Position numbers and translations under genes: made by a program
From: Halorussus salilacus
Lineage (GTDB): Archaea; Halobacteriota; Halobacteria; Halobacteriales; Haladaptataceae
Length of the DNA stretch: 64,000 nucleotides
Direction of reading: 5' to 3'
Assembly: GCF_024138125.1 (NCBI RefSeq)
Contig: NZ_CP099993.1
Location: 2,973,153 to 3,037,152 of the forward strand
Shown: piece after piece, positions 36,528 through 44,910 of the stretch
Layout of the letters: each line of letters opens with the position of its first letter
Position numbering within the stretch: the stretch's first letter is position 1
Notes under the pieces: generated by a model
What the model was told of the DNA's origin: nothing
Databases searched by the model: none
The model's input: only the letters and a program-made list of their open reading frames with translations

Positions 36528-37715
36528 CTATCGGTCCCGGAGGACGGTCTCGCCCGGCGGCACGCGCGCACTCTCCGAGAGCGTCACGCCCGCGTTGAGC
36601 GACGCGTCGATGCCGGTTTTCGCACCATCGCCGACGACGACGCCGAACTTGCGGCGGCCGGTCGAGACGCGCTGGCCCTTCACCGTCAGCTTCACGTCCT
36701 CGCCGTCGTGGCGGAGGTTGGCGACGTTCGTTCCAGCGCCGAAGTTGACGTTCCGGCCCAGAACGCTGTCGCCGACGTAGCTGAGGTGGGCGACGTGAGT
36801 TCCGCGCCCGAGCACGCTGTTTTTGACTTCGACGGCGTGGCCGACCTTTGCGTCCTCGCCGAGGAGGGTAGCACCGCGAATGTAGGCGTTGGGGCCGACG
36901 TGCGCGCCCGAACGCACGAGTGCGGGCCCCTCGATGACGACGCCCGCGTCTATCGTCGCGCCGTCTTCGACCACCACGTCACCGCGGAGGTCGGCCGTCT
37001 CGTGGACATCGCCGCGAATCGCGCGGTCGAGTTCGCCCAGTTTCCACTCGTTGGCTTCGAGGAGTTCCCACGGGCGGCCCACGTCGAGCCATCGGTCCAT
37101 CTCGACCGCGGTCACGTCGTACTCGTCGACGACGCGCGCGAGCACGTCTGTAATCTCGCGTTCGCCGCGCTCGCTCTCGGTCACGTCCAGCCACTCGCGG
37201 GCTTGTGCGGGAAAGTGGTACGCGCCGGTGTTGGCGAGGTCGGTGGGCGGGTGGTCGGGCTTCTCGACGATGTCGGTGACGGTGTCGGCCTCCGCCGAGA
37301 GGACGCCGTAGTTCGAGGGGTCGGCGACCCGCATCGCGCCGACCGCGGGGCCGTCCTCGAACAGCGCTTCGACGCCCGCGGGGTCGTAGAGGTTGTCGCC
37401 GTTGAGCACGGCGAACTCCCCGTCGAGGTGGTGTCGGGCGGCCCGGACCGCGTCGGCGGTCCCCGCCTGCTCGGATTGGACGGCGTACGCGACCGGGACT
37501 CCGGCGTACTCCTCGCCGAAGTACTCCCGGACCGCGTCGGCCTCGTAGCCCACCACGAACACGAGTTCGTCTGCGCCTGCGTCGACCGCGGCCGTCGCGG
37601 CGTGGGCCGCCAGCGGTCGGTCGGCCACCGGCAACATCGGTTTCGGGACCGACGCCGACAGCGGCCGGATACGGGTGCCTTCGCCCGCCGCGAGGACGAC
37701 TGCCTGAGTTGTCAT
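36528..37715 (-). CDS. glmU: Bifunctional sugar-1-phosphate nucleotidylyltransferase/acetyltransferase (GlmU-like)
   Basis: 395 residues. The N-terminal nucleotidyltransferase has LAAGEGTRIRPLSASVPKPM (the GxGTR-Px-PK motif) and FAVLNGDNLYDP. The C-terminal ~170 residues are hexapeptide repeats (VVVEDGATIDAGVVIEG, VGDSVLGRNVNFGAGTNVAN), the acetyltransferase half. It makes UDP-GlcNAc from GlcN-1-P via GlcNAc-1-P. The ATG at 37715 is chosen because it lies 25 bases after a GTAACAAAG box, the leaderless distance; the ATG at 37724 is too close. A much longer upstream frame crosses the promoter and is rejected. Confidence 0.88.
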   Translation of the reverse strand: MTTQAVVLAAGEGTRIRPLSASVPKPMLPVADRPLAAHAATAAVDAGADELVFVVGYEADAVREYFGEEYAGVPVAYAVQSEQAGTADAVRAARHHLDGEFAVLNGDNLYDPAGVEALFEDGPAVGAMRVADPSNYGVLSAEADTVTDIVEKPDHPPTDLANTGAYHFPAQAREWLDVTESERGEREITDVLARVVDEYDVTAVEMDRWLDVGRPWELLEANEWKLGELDRAIRGDVHETADLRGDVVVEDGATIDAGVVIEGPALVRSGAHVGPNAYIRGATLLGEDAKVGHAVEVKNSVLGRGTHVAHLSYVGDSVLGRNVNFGAGTNVANLRHDGEDVKLTVKGQRVSTGRRKFGVVVGDGAKTGIDASLNAGVTLSESARVPPGETVLRDR

Positions 37716-37739
37716 TGTGGGCATAACCCGGGGTATCCA

Positions 37740-37748
37740 CTTTGTTAC
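37740..37748 (-). promoter_or_regulatory. GTAACAAAG promoter box for glmU
   Basis: Minus-strand GTAACAAAG ending 25 bases before the ATG at 37715. It lies about 180 bases from the divergent box at 37929; between them I see only AT-poor spacer. Confidence 0.65.
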
Positions 37749-37928
37749 CACCTTCTTGCGAGCGCGTAAGTGTGGGGTATCGGAGCGGAACGGTCGGGCG
37801 AATCGCGTGTCACGCGCCCCCCAACGTGTTTCGCCCGGTCCGTTACGTTCCTCGATACGCGGGCGTCGTACCCTATAAGTCGTCCCTACGCGGGACGTAT
37901 TGGGTCCTACTGCCGGGTCAGTAAGCGT

Positions 37929-37937
37929 ATAACAAAG
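37929..37937 (+). promoter_or_regulatory. ATAACAAAG promoter box upstream of glmS
   Basis: ATAACAAAG preceded by GT. The implied start is near 37963, about 174 bases before the glmS ATG, so glmS would have an unusually long leader. Confidence 0.6.
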
Positions 37938-38009
37938 GGGAGCGCTGGCCTTCAATCGAATATCATCCGCTCCCCGTCCGTCGGGGCGGTCTGGTGGAAT
38001 CAACGTGTG

Positions 38010-38105
38010 ATGGATATGACTCACCTGCAAACTAAGCGAGGACTACGTGACAGACCGCGGGACGTCGTCCCGAGCGAAGGCCGAGCTTCGAGGACTCGAA
38101 CATGA
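38010..38105 (+). CDS. Possible short upstream ORF in the glmS leader
   Basis: 31 codons from the first ATG in the predicted leader, ending 31 bases before the glmS ATG. The peptide is basic, with Thr/Arg-rich ends, and matches nothing I know. It may be chance. It is listed because the leader is long and glmS leaders are often regulatory in bacteria. Confidence 0.2.
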   Translation: MDMTHLQTKRGLRDRPRDVVPSEGRASRTRT

Positions 38106-38136
38106 TGGATTCAGATACAACGGGGGTAGACTACTG

Positions 38137-39960
38137 ATGTGTGGTATCATCGCTCGTATCGGCGGCGACGACGACGGCGCGGTCGACGAACTGCTCACGG
38201 GCCTCGAGAACCTCGAATACCGTGGCTACGACTCGGCCGGGCTGGCGATAAAGAACGGGAGCGGTCCCGAAGTGTTCAAGCGCGAGGGCGAGATTTCCCA
38301 GCTGAAGGACGCGCTCGCCGACGAGGTTCCCGACGGCGGGCTCGGCATCGGCCACACGCGATGGTCGACCCACGGGCCGCCGAGCGACGAGAACGCCCAC
38401 CCCCACACCGACTGTGCGGGTGACGTGGCGGTCGTCCACAACGGCATCATCGAGAACTACGACGAGCTGAAGGCCGAACTGGTCGCGCGCGGTCACGAGT
38501 TCACGAGCGACACCGACACCGAGGTCATCCCGCATCTGGTCGAGGAGGAGCTGGCCGACGGGGCCGACCCCGAGACCGCGTTCCGGACGACCATCGGGAA
38601 GCTCTCGGGGAGCTACGCCGTGGCGATGCTCACCCGTCACGACCACGCGGTGTACGCGACCCGGTCGGGGTCGCCGCTCGTGCTGGGCGTCGACGACGGC
38701 GAGTACTTCCTCGCGAGCGACGTGCCCGCGTTCCTCGATTTCACCGACGACGTGATCTACCTCGACGACGGCGACGTGGTCGAGGTCTCGCCCGACGGCC
38801 ACCGCATCACGACCCTCGACGGCGAGGCGGTCCAGCGGTCGATCCAGACCGTCGACTGGGACCCCGAGGACGCCGGAAAGGGCGGCTACGACCACTACAT
38901 GCTCAAGGAGATTCACGAACAGCCCGCGGCGCTCCGACAGACCCTCCGGGGTCGGGCCGACCCCTCGACCGGCGATATCCACCTCGAAGACTTCCCGCCG
39001 GGGACCTTCGAGGGGGTCGAGCGCGTCCAGTTCGTCGCCTGCGGCACCAGCTACCACGCCGGACTCGTGGGCGCGCAGTTCCTCTCGGCGGGCGGCGTCC
39101 CGGCTCAGGCGTTTCTCGCCAGCGAGTACGCCACCGCTCAGCCGCCCGTCGACGACGAGACGCTCGTGGTCGGCGTGACCCAGAGCGGCGAGACCGCAGA
39201 CACCCTCTCGGCGCTCCGGCGGGCCAACGCCAGCGGTGCGCCCACCCTCGCGGTCACCAACGTGGTGGGGTCGACCGCGGCCCGCGAGTGCGACGACGCG
39301 CTGTTCATCCGCGCGGGGCCCGAAATCGGCGTCGCGGCGACCAAGACGTTCTCCTCGCAGGTGGTCTCGCTCGCACTGCTGGGCGAGCGCATCGTCCGGG
39401 ACGTGACCGGCGCGCGCTCGGCCGACGCCCGCGAACGGCTCGAAGCCCTCTCGGAGCTTCCGGGTCACGTCCAGCAGATCCTCGACTACACGAGCGCCCG
39501 CCGGGTCGCCGAGCGGTACCGCGACAGCGACGCCTACTTCTTCATCGGCCGGGGCGCGGTCCGGCCGGTCGCGCTCGAAGGCGCGCTCAAGTTCAAGGAA
39601 ATCTCCTACGAGCACGCCGAGGGGTTCGCCGCCGGGGAGCTCAAGCACGGGCCCCTCGCGCTCGTGACCCACGAGACGCCCGTGTTCGCGGTGTTCACCG
39701 GGCGCAACGACGAGAAGACCCTCGGCAACGTCAAGGAGGCCGAGGCCCGCGGCGCGCCCGTGGTGGCGGTGGCGAGCGAGCGCGACGACGAGGTCGCCCA
39801 GTACGCCGACGAGGTGCTGACGGTCCCCGACACCCACCCGGACGTGGCGGGCGTGCTGGCGAACGTCCAGTTGCAGTTGCTGTCGTACCACGCGGCCGAC
39901 CTGCTCGGGCGTCCCATCGACAAGCCCAGAAATCTCGCAAAGAGCGTGACCGTCGAGTAG
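38137..39960 (+). CDS. glmS: Glutamine--fructose-6-phosphate aminotransferase
   Basis: 607 residues, full family length. The glutaminase domain starts MCGIIARIGGDDDG. The Cys that becomes residue 1 after Met removal is the nucleophile, so the start must be the ATG at 38137 and not the in-frame GTG at 38047. GHTRWSTHGPPSDENAHPH and VHNGIIENYDEL follow. The second half has two SIS sugar-isomerase domains (FVACGTSYHAG, VTQSGETADTLSAL) and the conserved C-terminal PRNLAKSVTVE. It converts fructose-6-P and glutamine to glucosamine-6-P, the committed step to UDP-GlcNAc. With glmM (9064) and glmU (36528), the full precursor route is in this window. Confidence 0.95.
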   Translation: MCGIIARIGGDDDGAVDELLTGLENLEYRGYDSAGLAIKNGSGPEVFKREGEISQLKDALADEVPDGGLGIGHTRWSTHGPPSDENAHPHTDCAGDVAVVHNGIIENYDELKAELVARGHEFTSDTDTEVIPHLVEEELADGADPETAFRTTIGKLSGSYAVAMLTRHDHAVYATRSGSPLVLGVDDGEYFLASDVPAFLDFTDDVIYLDDGDVVEVSPDGHRITTLDGEAVQRSIQTVDWDPEDAGKGGYDHYMLKEIHEQPAALRQTLRGRADPSTGDIHLEDFPPGTFEGVERVQFVACGTSYHAGLVGAQFLSAGGVPAQAFLASEYATAQPPVDDETLVVGVTQSGETADTLSALRRANASGAPTLAVTNVVGSTAARECDDALFIRAGPEIGVAATKTFSSQVVSLALLGERIVRDVTGARSADARERLEALSELPGHVQQILDYTSARRVAERYRDSDAYFFIGRGAVRPVALEGALKFKEISYEHAEGFAAGELKHGPLALVTHETPVFAVFTGRNDEKTLGNVKEAEARGAPVVAVASERDDEVAQYADEVLTVPDTHPDVAGVLANVQLQLLSYHAADLLGRPIDKPRNLAKSVTVE

Positions 39961-40038
39961 AAACACCCGATTACCGTGGAGAACGCTCCTGAACGGTCGG
40001 ACCGATTTACTCGCCGACGCTCCGATAGCTTGGCTACG

Positions 40039-40989
40039 ATGGGTTCTGTCGTACTCTCGCTCGATGCGGAACTCGCGTGGGGCTTTCACGACCTCGACGA
40101 CCCGCCCGGCGACCGGGTCGAGTCGTCTCGGGAGTCGTGGCTCCGCCTGCTCGAACTGTTCGACGACTTCGACGTGCCCGCGACTTGGGCGGTCGTGGGC
40201 CACCTCATGCTCGATAGCTGTGACGGCGAGCACTCCGACCACCCCACGCCCGACGGCTGGTTCGACCCCGACCCCGGGACGTGGGAGGGCCGCGACGACC
40301 GGTGGTACGGGGCCGAACTGGTCGACGCCGTCGAGGACGCCGACGCCGACCACGAGGTAGCCAGCCACACCTTCTCGCACGTCGAGTTCGCCCACACCTC
40401 CCGGGAAATCGCGGCCGCCGAGATGCGCGAGTGCGTCGAACTCGCCGAGGACCGGGGACTCTCGCTCGACTCGATGGTGTTCCCGCGCAACTACGTCGGC
40501 CACCGGGACGTGCTGGCGGCCTACGGCCTCACCGCCTACCGGGGCACCCAGCCTCGGCGGTGGTACGACAGGGGCGTCCTCGGGTCGGCGTCGAAGCTCC
40601 TCGGCTGGCCGACCGGCGCGGTCTCGCCGACGCTCGTCACCCCCGAAATCGACGAGTACGGCCTCGTGAACGTCCCGGCGTCGCTGTTCCTGTTCGGCTT
40701 CGAGGGGCGGGGTCGCGCGCTCGCCGAGCGCGCGACCGGCGCAGACCCCATGGTCGAGATGGCCACGCGCGGCATCGACCGCGCGGCGTCCGAGGACGGC
40801 GTGTTCCACATGTGGCTCCACCCCAACAACCTCACCGAGGAGCGCGACTTCGAGCGAATGGCCGCCATCCTCGAACACCTCGCGGCGGTCCGGGACCGGA
40901 CCTCGCTCGCGGTCGAGACCATGGGCGAAATCGCGGCCGACCTCCGGGACGACGAACCGCGTCCCCGCGAGCCAATCGGCCCGCGGTAG
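40039..40989 (+). CDS. Polysaccharide deacetylase family protein
   Basis: 316 residues from the ATG at 40039 (the frame extends 21 codons upstream with no family features). NodB-like features are VVLSLDAELAWGFHD (first metal Asp region), FDVPATWAVVGHLML, DHEVASHTFSHVEFAH with the metal His pair, MVFPRNYVGHRDVL, and FHMWLHPNNLTEE. No signal peptide is present. It could deacetylate an N-acetyl sugar of the surface polymer. It follows glmS after 78 bases; a TTTACT element about 30 bases upstream may be its own promoter. It differs in sequence from the deacetylase at 17662. Confidence 0.85.
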   Translation: MGSVVLSLDAELAWGFHDLDDPPGDRVESSRESWLRLLELFDDFDVPATWAVVGHLMLDSCDGEHSDHPTPDGWFDPDPGTWEGRDDRWYGAELVDAVEDADADHEVASHTFSHVEFAHTSREIAAAEMRECVELAEDRGLSLDSMVFPRNYVGHRDVLAAYGLTAYRGTQPRRWYDRGVLGSASKLLGWPTGAVSPTLVTPEIDEYGLVNVPASLFLFGFEGRGRALAERATGADPMVEMATRGIDRAASEDGVFHMWLHPNNLTEERDFERMAAILEHLAAVRDRTSLAVETMGEIAADLRDDEPRPREPIGPR

Positions 40990-41083
40990 GGTCGAGAGGC
41001 GATTTTTCGGGTGCGTGTCGGCCGGTGACCCATCCGCCGAGAAACGGCCGACCAAGCATCCGCCGGGTGGGACCGAAAGGGGC

Positions 41084-41183
41084 CGCCCGCTCGCGGGTCG
41101 GAGACCCGTGGTCGTCTCAGCGACCCCTATCCGAGTGAGCGAAGCGAGCGAGGATATGTCGCTGAGACGACCGCGAGCGGGCG
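41084..41183. repeat. Long branched inverted repeat
   Basis: Outer arms 41084-41096 and 41171-41183 (13 bp) and inner arms 41110-41124 and 41158-41172 (15 bp) are perfect reverse complements that share two bases. A small GGGTC-GGA-GACCC hairpin fits in the left bulge, and further pairing (TATCC/GGATA) is possible in the loop. It lies in the 504-base gap 40990-41493 with the tRNA-like sequence. It could be a structured RNA or a terminator. The rest of the gap shows only a repeated GCGGGGGCTTTC (about 41182 and 41238). Confidence 0.6.
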
Positions 41184-41341
41184 GGGGCTTTCTGGGTGTT
41201 AGTCGTCGAGTCTTTGTAGACGGTTCGTAGCGAGCGCGCGGGGGCTTTCGAGGCGTTCGCAGTTTCGGTGTATCGTTCGATGCGGACCGCCAACGTCGCT
41301 TCTCCGACGCTTCCGTCGATAGGGAATCCGGAAGACGATGG

Positions 41342-41424
41342 AAGGGGCGGGATTTGAACCACACGAACCCTGTCGGGCAACACCGGCGAACCGGTGATGC
41401 TCTACCGCTGAGCTACCCTTCCGC
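41342..41424 (-). tRNA. tRNA-like gene, isotype unassigned, possibly degenerate
   Basis: On the minus strand a perfect 7-bp acceptor pairing (GGAAGGG with CCCTTCC) frames a good A box (TAGCTCAGCGGTAGAGCA) and a B box (GGTTCAAATCC). The span is 83 bases, and the middle does not fold normally: the place of the anticodon arm is taken by a CACCGG-TTCG-CCGGTG hairpin, and the T stem has mismatches. No anticodon can be read with confidence. It is either a decayed tRNA, a tRNA with an insertion, or a tRNA-derived attachment site. Confidence 0.45.
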
Positions 41425-41493
41425 AGTCTCCCGATTCGTGAGAGACGCCCTTGGTAGTTGGGGTCGACCCGCCGCGACACCGCTCGGTCGGGG

Positions 41494-43827
41494 TCACGCC
41501 TCGCTCCCGCGTCGGATGGCGACCCCGGTGAACTCGAACCGGGCACCGCCCGATTCGCTCTCGCAGACCGACACGTCCCAGCCGTGGGCGTCGGCGATGG
41601 AGGAGACGATGGCCAATCCGAACCCGGTCCCCTCGTCGTCGGTGGAAAAGCCGTGTTCGAACACCTTCTCGCGCTCGTCGGCCGGAATCCCCGGGCCGTC
41701 GTCTTGAACGTAGAACCCTCGCTCGGACCGGTCCGACGACGAGCAGGCCGCCGCCCCGGGTTCGAGCCGACCGACCTCGACGGTTATCGCGCCGTCGCCG
41801 TGTTCCACGGCGTCGTCGTCCGACGGACGACTGCTCGTGGACCCGTGTTCCACGGCGTTGTGAAAGAGGTTCTCCAGCAGTTCTCTGAAGCGAGCGCCGT
41901 CGGCCTCGACCACCGCGTCGTCGGCGAGGCCGAGCGACGCCTCCTTCGTGTCGGCGGTCTCCCACGCCTCCTCGACCGCGTTCGCGAGCGAGACCGACTC
42001 GAACTCGTCGACGACCTGCCCCTGTCGCGCGAGCGCGAGCAAGTCGGCGACGAGGTCGTCCATCCGGGCGAGCGCCCGACCGAGCGGGTCGAGGTGGTCG
42101 CTGTCTATCTCGTCGTCGAGCAGGTCGTAGCGACCGCGAGCGACGTTCAGGGGGTTGCGCAGGTCGTGACTCACCACGCTGGCGAACTGCTCTAAGCGCT
42201 CGTTCTGGCGGGCGAGCTTTCGCTCGCGCTCCTTCTGCTCGGTGATGTCGACGTAGATCGCGAACGCCTCGTTCTCGCCGTCGCCCGCCTGAGCGGTGTG
42301 GAGCAGGAAGTCGCGCGCGCCGTCTCGGGTGTTGCGGTGAACCTCCGCGCCCTCGATGCGGTTCCCGTAGCTGACCTCGGAGTTGAACGACTTCCCCGCG
42401 CCCCACTCGTCGTGGGGCAGGATGTAGTCGTCGACCGACTCGCCGACGAGTTCGTCGACGTCCCAGCCGAACACGTCCTCGAAGGCGGGGTTCACCGACT
42501 TGCAGACCGCCTGCTCGCCGTCGAGTTCGTACCGGACGACAGCGTTGGGGACGTTCTCGAAAAGGGCGGCGAATCGGTCGCGCTCGGCCCGGAGTTCGGT
42601 CTCCGACCGGACGCGGGCCAGCGCCTCCGCGAGGTGGGCCGCGAGCAGTTCCGCCAGCTCGACGTCGTCCTCGTCGAAGGCGTTGGGCTCTTTCGACACC
42701 GTCTGGAAGATCGCGTACTCGTCGACGGGAACCGTCAGCGCCGACCGGTACTCGCTCTCGGCCGGAACCACGTCGATCTCGTGGAGGTCGTCGACCAGCG
42801 ACGACTCGCCCTCGCGGGCCGCCCGGGCCGCGAGGTTGCCCTCGGCGTCGATGGGCGTCGTCTCGTAGTAGCCGTCGGTCGAGACCACCTTCGAGACCGC
42901 CCGCGAGACGAGCACGCCGTCGTCGATGGCGTCGACCGTGCAGAGGTCGAAGTCGAGGATGTCCTCGGCCGCCTCGACCGCGAGGTCGTAGATGTCCTGC
43001 TCGGTCGTGCAGGCGACCGCGCGGGTCGCGACGTCGTGGAGCGACTCGATCTTCTGCTTGGTCTCACGGAGTTCGAGCTGGACGCGCTTGCGCTCGGTCA
43101 CGTCCCGGAAGTAGACCGAGAGGCCGTCCTCGGAGGGGTAGACCCGCATCTCTATCCAGCGGTCGGGACGGAGCACCGACTCGGTCTCGATGGTCACCGG
43201 CTCCTGGCTCTCGAACGCGCGCTCGAAGGCGTCGTAGAACTCCGGGGCGTCGTCCTCGGGGATCACCGACCGAACGTCGGTGCCGATGAGGTCGTCCTGC
43301 GAGCGGTCCGTGTGGACCGCCGCCTGTCGATTGGCGTAGGTGATCTGCCACTCGTCGTCGAACGCGTAGAACGCGTCGGTGATGCGCTCGAAGATGCGCC
43401 GAATCTGCTCGTTGGCCTCGTCGGCCTCCTTCTCGGCGCGGAACTGCGCGACCGCGTTCTGGACGCGGTTGGCCAGCACCTCGTACTGGTCGGTGCCGGT
43501 CCCCTTCTGGAGGTAGTCGGTCACGCCCGCCGAGATGGCCTCGCTCGCGATCTCCTCGCTTCCCTTTCCCGTGAAGAGGACGAACGGCAGGTCGGGCGCG
43601 ACGGCCCGAACCTCGTCGAGGAACGCCAGTCCGTCGGTCCCCGGCATCTCGTAGTCGCTGACTACGCAGTCCACCCGCTCGTCGCCGGTCACGCGGTCGA
43701 GCGCGTCGTCCGTGTTCGTCTCGACGACCGTCGTGAGTCGCTCGCTGGTCCGTTCCAGATACGTGGCGGTCAGATCCGCAACGGTCGCGTCGTCGTCCAC
43801 CAGCAGGACACGGATGGCGTTCCCCAT
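41494..43827 (-). CDS. Hybrid sensor histidine kinase: receiver, PAS, GAF, PAS, HisKA, HATPase
   Basis: 777 residues, soluble. Order: receiver ~5-120 (VLLVDDDATVAD, phospho-Asp in VVSDYEMPG, Lys in YLQKG); PAS ~140-250 (ITDAFYAFDDEWQITYANRQ); GAF ~265-420; PAS ~430-550 (VPNAVVRYELDGEQ); HisKA with His in SVVSHDLRNPLN; HATPase with N box LLENLFHNAVEHG, G1 QDDGPGIP and G2 GTGFGLAIV. An acidic, Ser-rich insert lies between the N and G1 boxes. No output domain is present, so it signals to a partner. Position beside cheF and the arl genes suggests, but does not prove, a role in taxis. Confidence 0.9.
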   Translation of the reverse strand: MGNAIRVLLVDDDATVADLTATYLERTSERLTTVVETNTDDALDRVTGDERVDCVVSDYEMPGTDGLAFLDEVRAVAPDLPFVLFTGKGSEEIASEAISAGVTDYLQKGTGTDQYEVLANRVQNAVAQFRAEKEADEANEQIRRIFERITDAFYAFDDEWQITYANRQAAVHTDRSQDDLIGTDVRSVIPEDDAPEFYDAFERAFESQEPVTIETESVLRPDRWIEMRVYPSEDGLSVYFRDVTERKRVQLELRETKQKIESLHDVATRAVACTTEQDIYDLAVEAAEDILDFDLCTVDAIDDGVLVSRAVSKVVSTDGYYETTPIDAEGNLAARAAREGESSLVDDLHEIDVVPAESEYRSALTVPVDEYAIFQTVSKEPNAFDEDDVELAELLAAHLAEALARVRSETELRAERDRFAALFENVPNAVVRYELDGEQAVCKSVNPAFEDVFGWDVDELVGESVDDYILPHDEWGAGKSFNSEVSYGNRIEGAEVHRNTRDGARDFLLHTAQAGDGENEAFAIYVDITEQKERERKLARQNERLEQFASVVSHDLRNPLNVARGRYDLLDDEIDSDHLDPLGRALARMDDLVADLLALARQGQVVDEFESVSLANAVEEAWETADTKEASLGLADDAVVEADGARFRELLENLFHNAVEHGSTSSRPSDDDAVEHGDGAITVEVGRLEPGAAACSSSDRSERGFYVQDDGPGIPADEREKVFEHGFSTDDEGTGFGLAIVSSIADAHGWDVSVCESESGGARFEFTGVAIRRGSEA

Positions 43828-43923
43828 TGCATGTTGGTTGTTACCAATTGTATTATAAAAATCCTTAGGAACATTTCAGGTCTGTTGGATTCGGAAAATT
43901 TGGAGTCGCGTCGTCCGGGACGC

Positions 43924-44778
43924 TCAGGTGTTGACGGTCTCGATGCGGTCGCTGACCAGCAGTTTCCCCTGTGCGGTCAGCGCCAACCCCCTCGCGCCCT
44001 CGTCGATGAGCCCCTTCTCGCGGAGGTCGTTGAGGAGCATCGTGACCCGACTCGAATCGACGCCGAGCATCCCGGCGAGGTCGCCGCTCTGGCCGCCCGA
44101 GTAGATGGCGACCAGCGCCTCCATCTCGGCCTCCGAGGCGTCGACGTTCTCGACCTGCTGGGCGAGTTCGGAGTATTCGAGCCGGAGGTAGCGTCCCAGC
44201 AGATTCAGCTTGCGGTCGGTCGCCAGTGCGAACTCCGAGGTCACCGACTGGCCCTCGTCGGTGTGGCGAACCGCGACCACCGACCCGACCTCGCGGGTCT
44301 CGCGCTGGAAGTAGGTGACGCTGGCGAGGTCGACCGTCACCGTCTCGGTTCCTACGAATCGGACCTCGCCGGGTTCGATGCGCAGCTTCGCCGGGCGGAA
44401 CGTCTCGTCGGTCACCCGGCCGCCGACCCGCGCGGGGTGTTTGACCCGGGCCTCGCTTCCGCTGAGCTGGGCTTTGAACAGGACGGTCTTGAACCGAGAG
44501 ACCTCCTCGGACCCCGCCTCGATCACCGCCGACCGGCGGGCGTTACCGTCCTCGTAGGCGATGGTGATGGTGTCCTGGAAGAACGATTCGAGTTCGGCGG
44601 GGACCTGTCCCACGTTGATGTCGAAGATGGCCGAGAGAGGGAGGGTCGTCTTCGAGTCGGCAGTCGCCAGTACCAGCCGCTTCCGGCTGAGCACGATCCG
44701 ACCCCTCACGGGTTCGGGGGAGTCGAACGTGTCGAGGCTGAAGCGCGCGACGAAGTCGGCGATGACCTTTTCGGACAT
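43924..44778 (-). CDS. cheF: Taxis protein CheF, second copy
   Basis: 284 residues, paralog of the gene at 30946. The shared early segment is GRIVLSRKRLVLATADSKTT, then LSAIFDINVGQ. The C-terminal winged-helix-like part is EAEMEALVAIYSGGQSGDLA and VTMLLNDLREKGLIDEG. CheF proteins connect CheY-P with the archaellum motor. Having two copies matches the CheF1/CheF2 pair of Halobacterium. It is located just after arlJ, at the end of the archaellum series, the classic place for cheF. The promoter area upstream includes a TTTTTTCGG/AAATATTTTTT AT-rich stretch near 44835. Confidence 0.88.
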   Translation of the reverse strand: MSEKVIADFVARFSLDTFDSPEPVRGRIVLSRKRLVLATADSKTTLPLSAIFDINVGQVPAELESFFQDTITIAYEDGNARRSAVIEAGSEEVSRFKTVLFKAQLSGSEARVKHPARVGGRVTDETFRPAKLRIEPGEVRFVGTETVTVDLASVTYFQRETREVGSVVAVRHTDEGQSVTSEFALATDRKLNLLGRYLRLEYSELAQQVENVDASEAEMEALVAIYSGGQSGDLAGMLGVDSSRVTMLLNDLREKGLIDEGARGLALTAQGKLLVSDRIETVNT

Positions 44779-44910
44779 GGTTCGGACGGGACTCGGCGGT
44801 TCCCGCTCTCTTTGGGAATTGATTCGTAGACGGTGTAAATATTTTTTCGGTCGCGGCCGCTCTCGGACGCTCGGAAACGACTAGGGTTACACGTTCAGGA
44901 GCGTCCTGGG

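Noticed and set aside
37716..38030. Much longer N-terminus for GlmU in the same frame
   Set aside because: It would cross the GTAACAAAG promoter box, lacks any family similarity, and nucleotidyltransferases start just before LAAGEGTR.
38047..38136. GTG start 30 codons upstream of glmS
   Set aside because: GlmS needs its catalytic Cys right after the initiator Met, so only the ATG at 38137 can give an active enzyme.
37963..38136. glmS ribozyme or riboswitch
   Set aside because: I could not recognise the conserved core of the bacterial glmS ribozyme; only the unusual leader length is reported.
38131..41364. Very long antisense frame opposite glmS and the deacetylase
   Set aside because: An open frame of this kind is expected opposite high-GC genes; it has no family features and crosses two well-supported genes.
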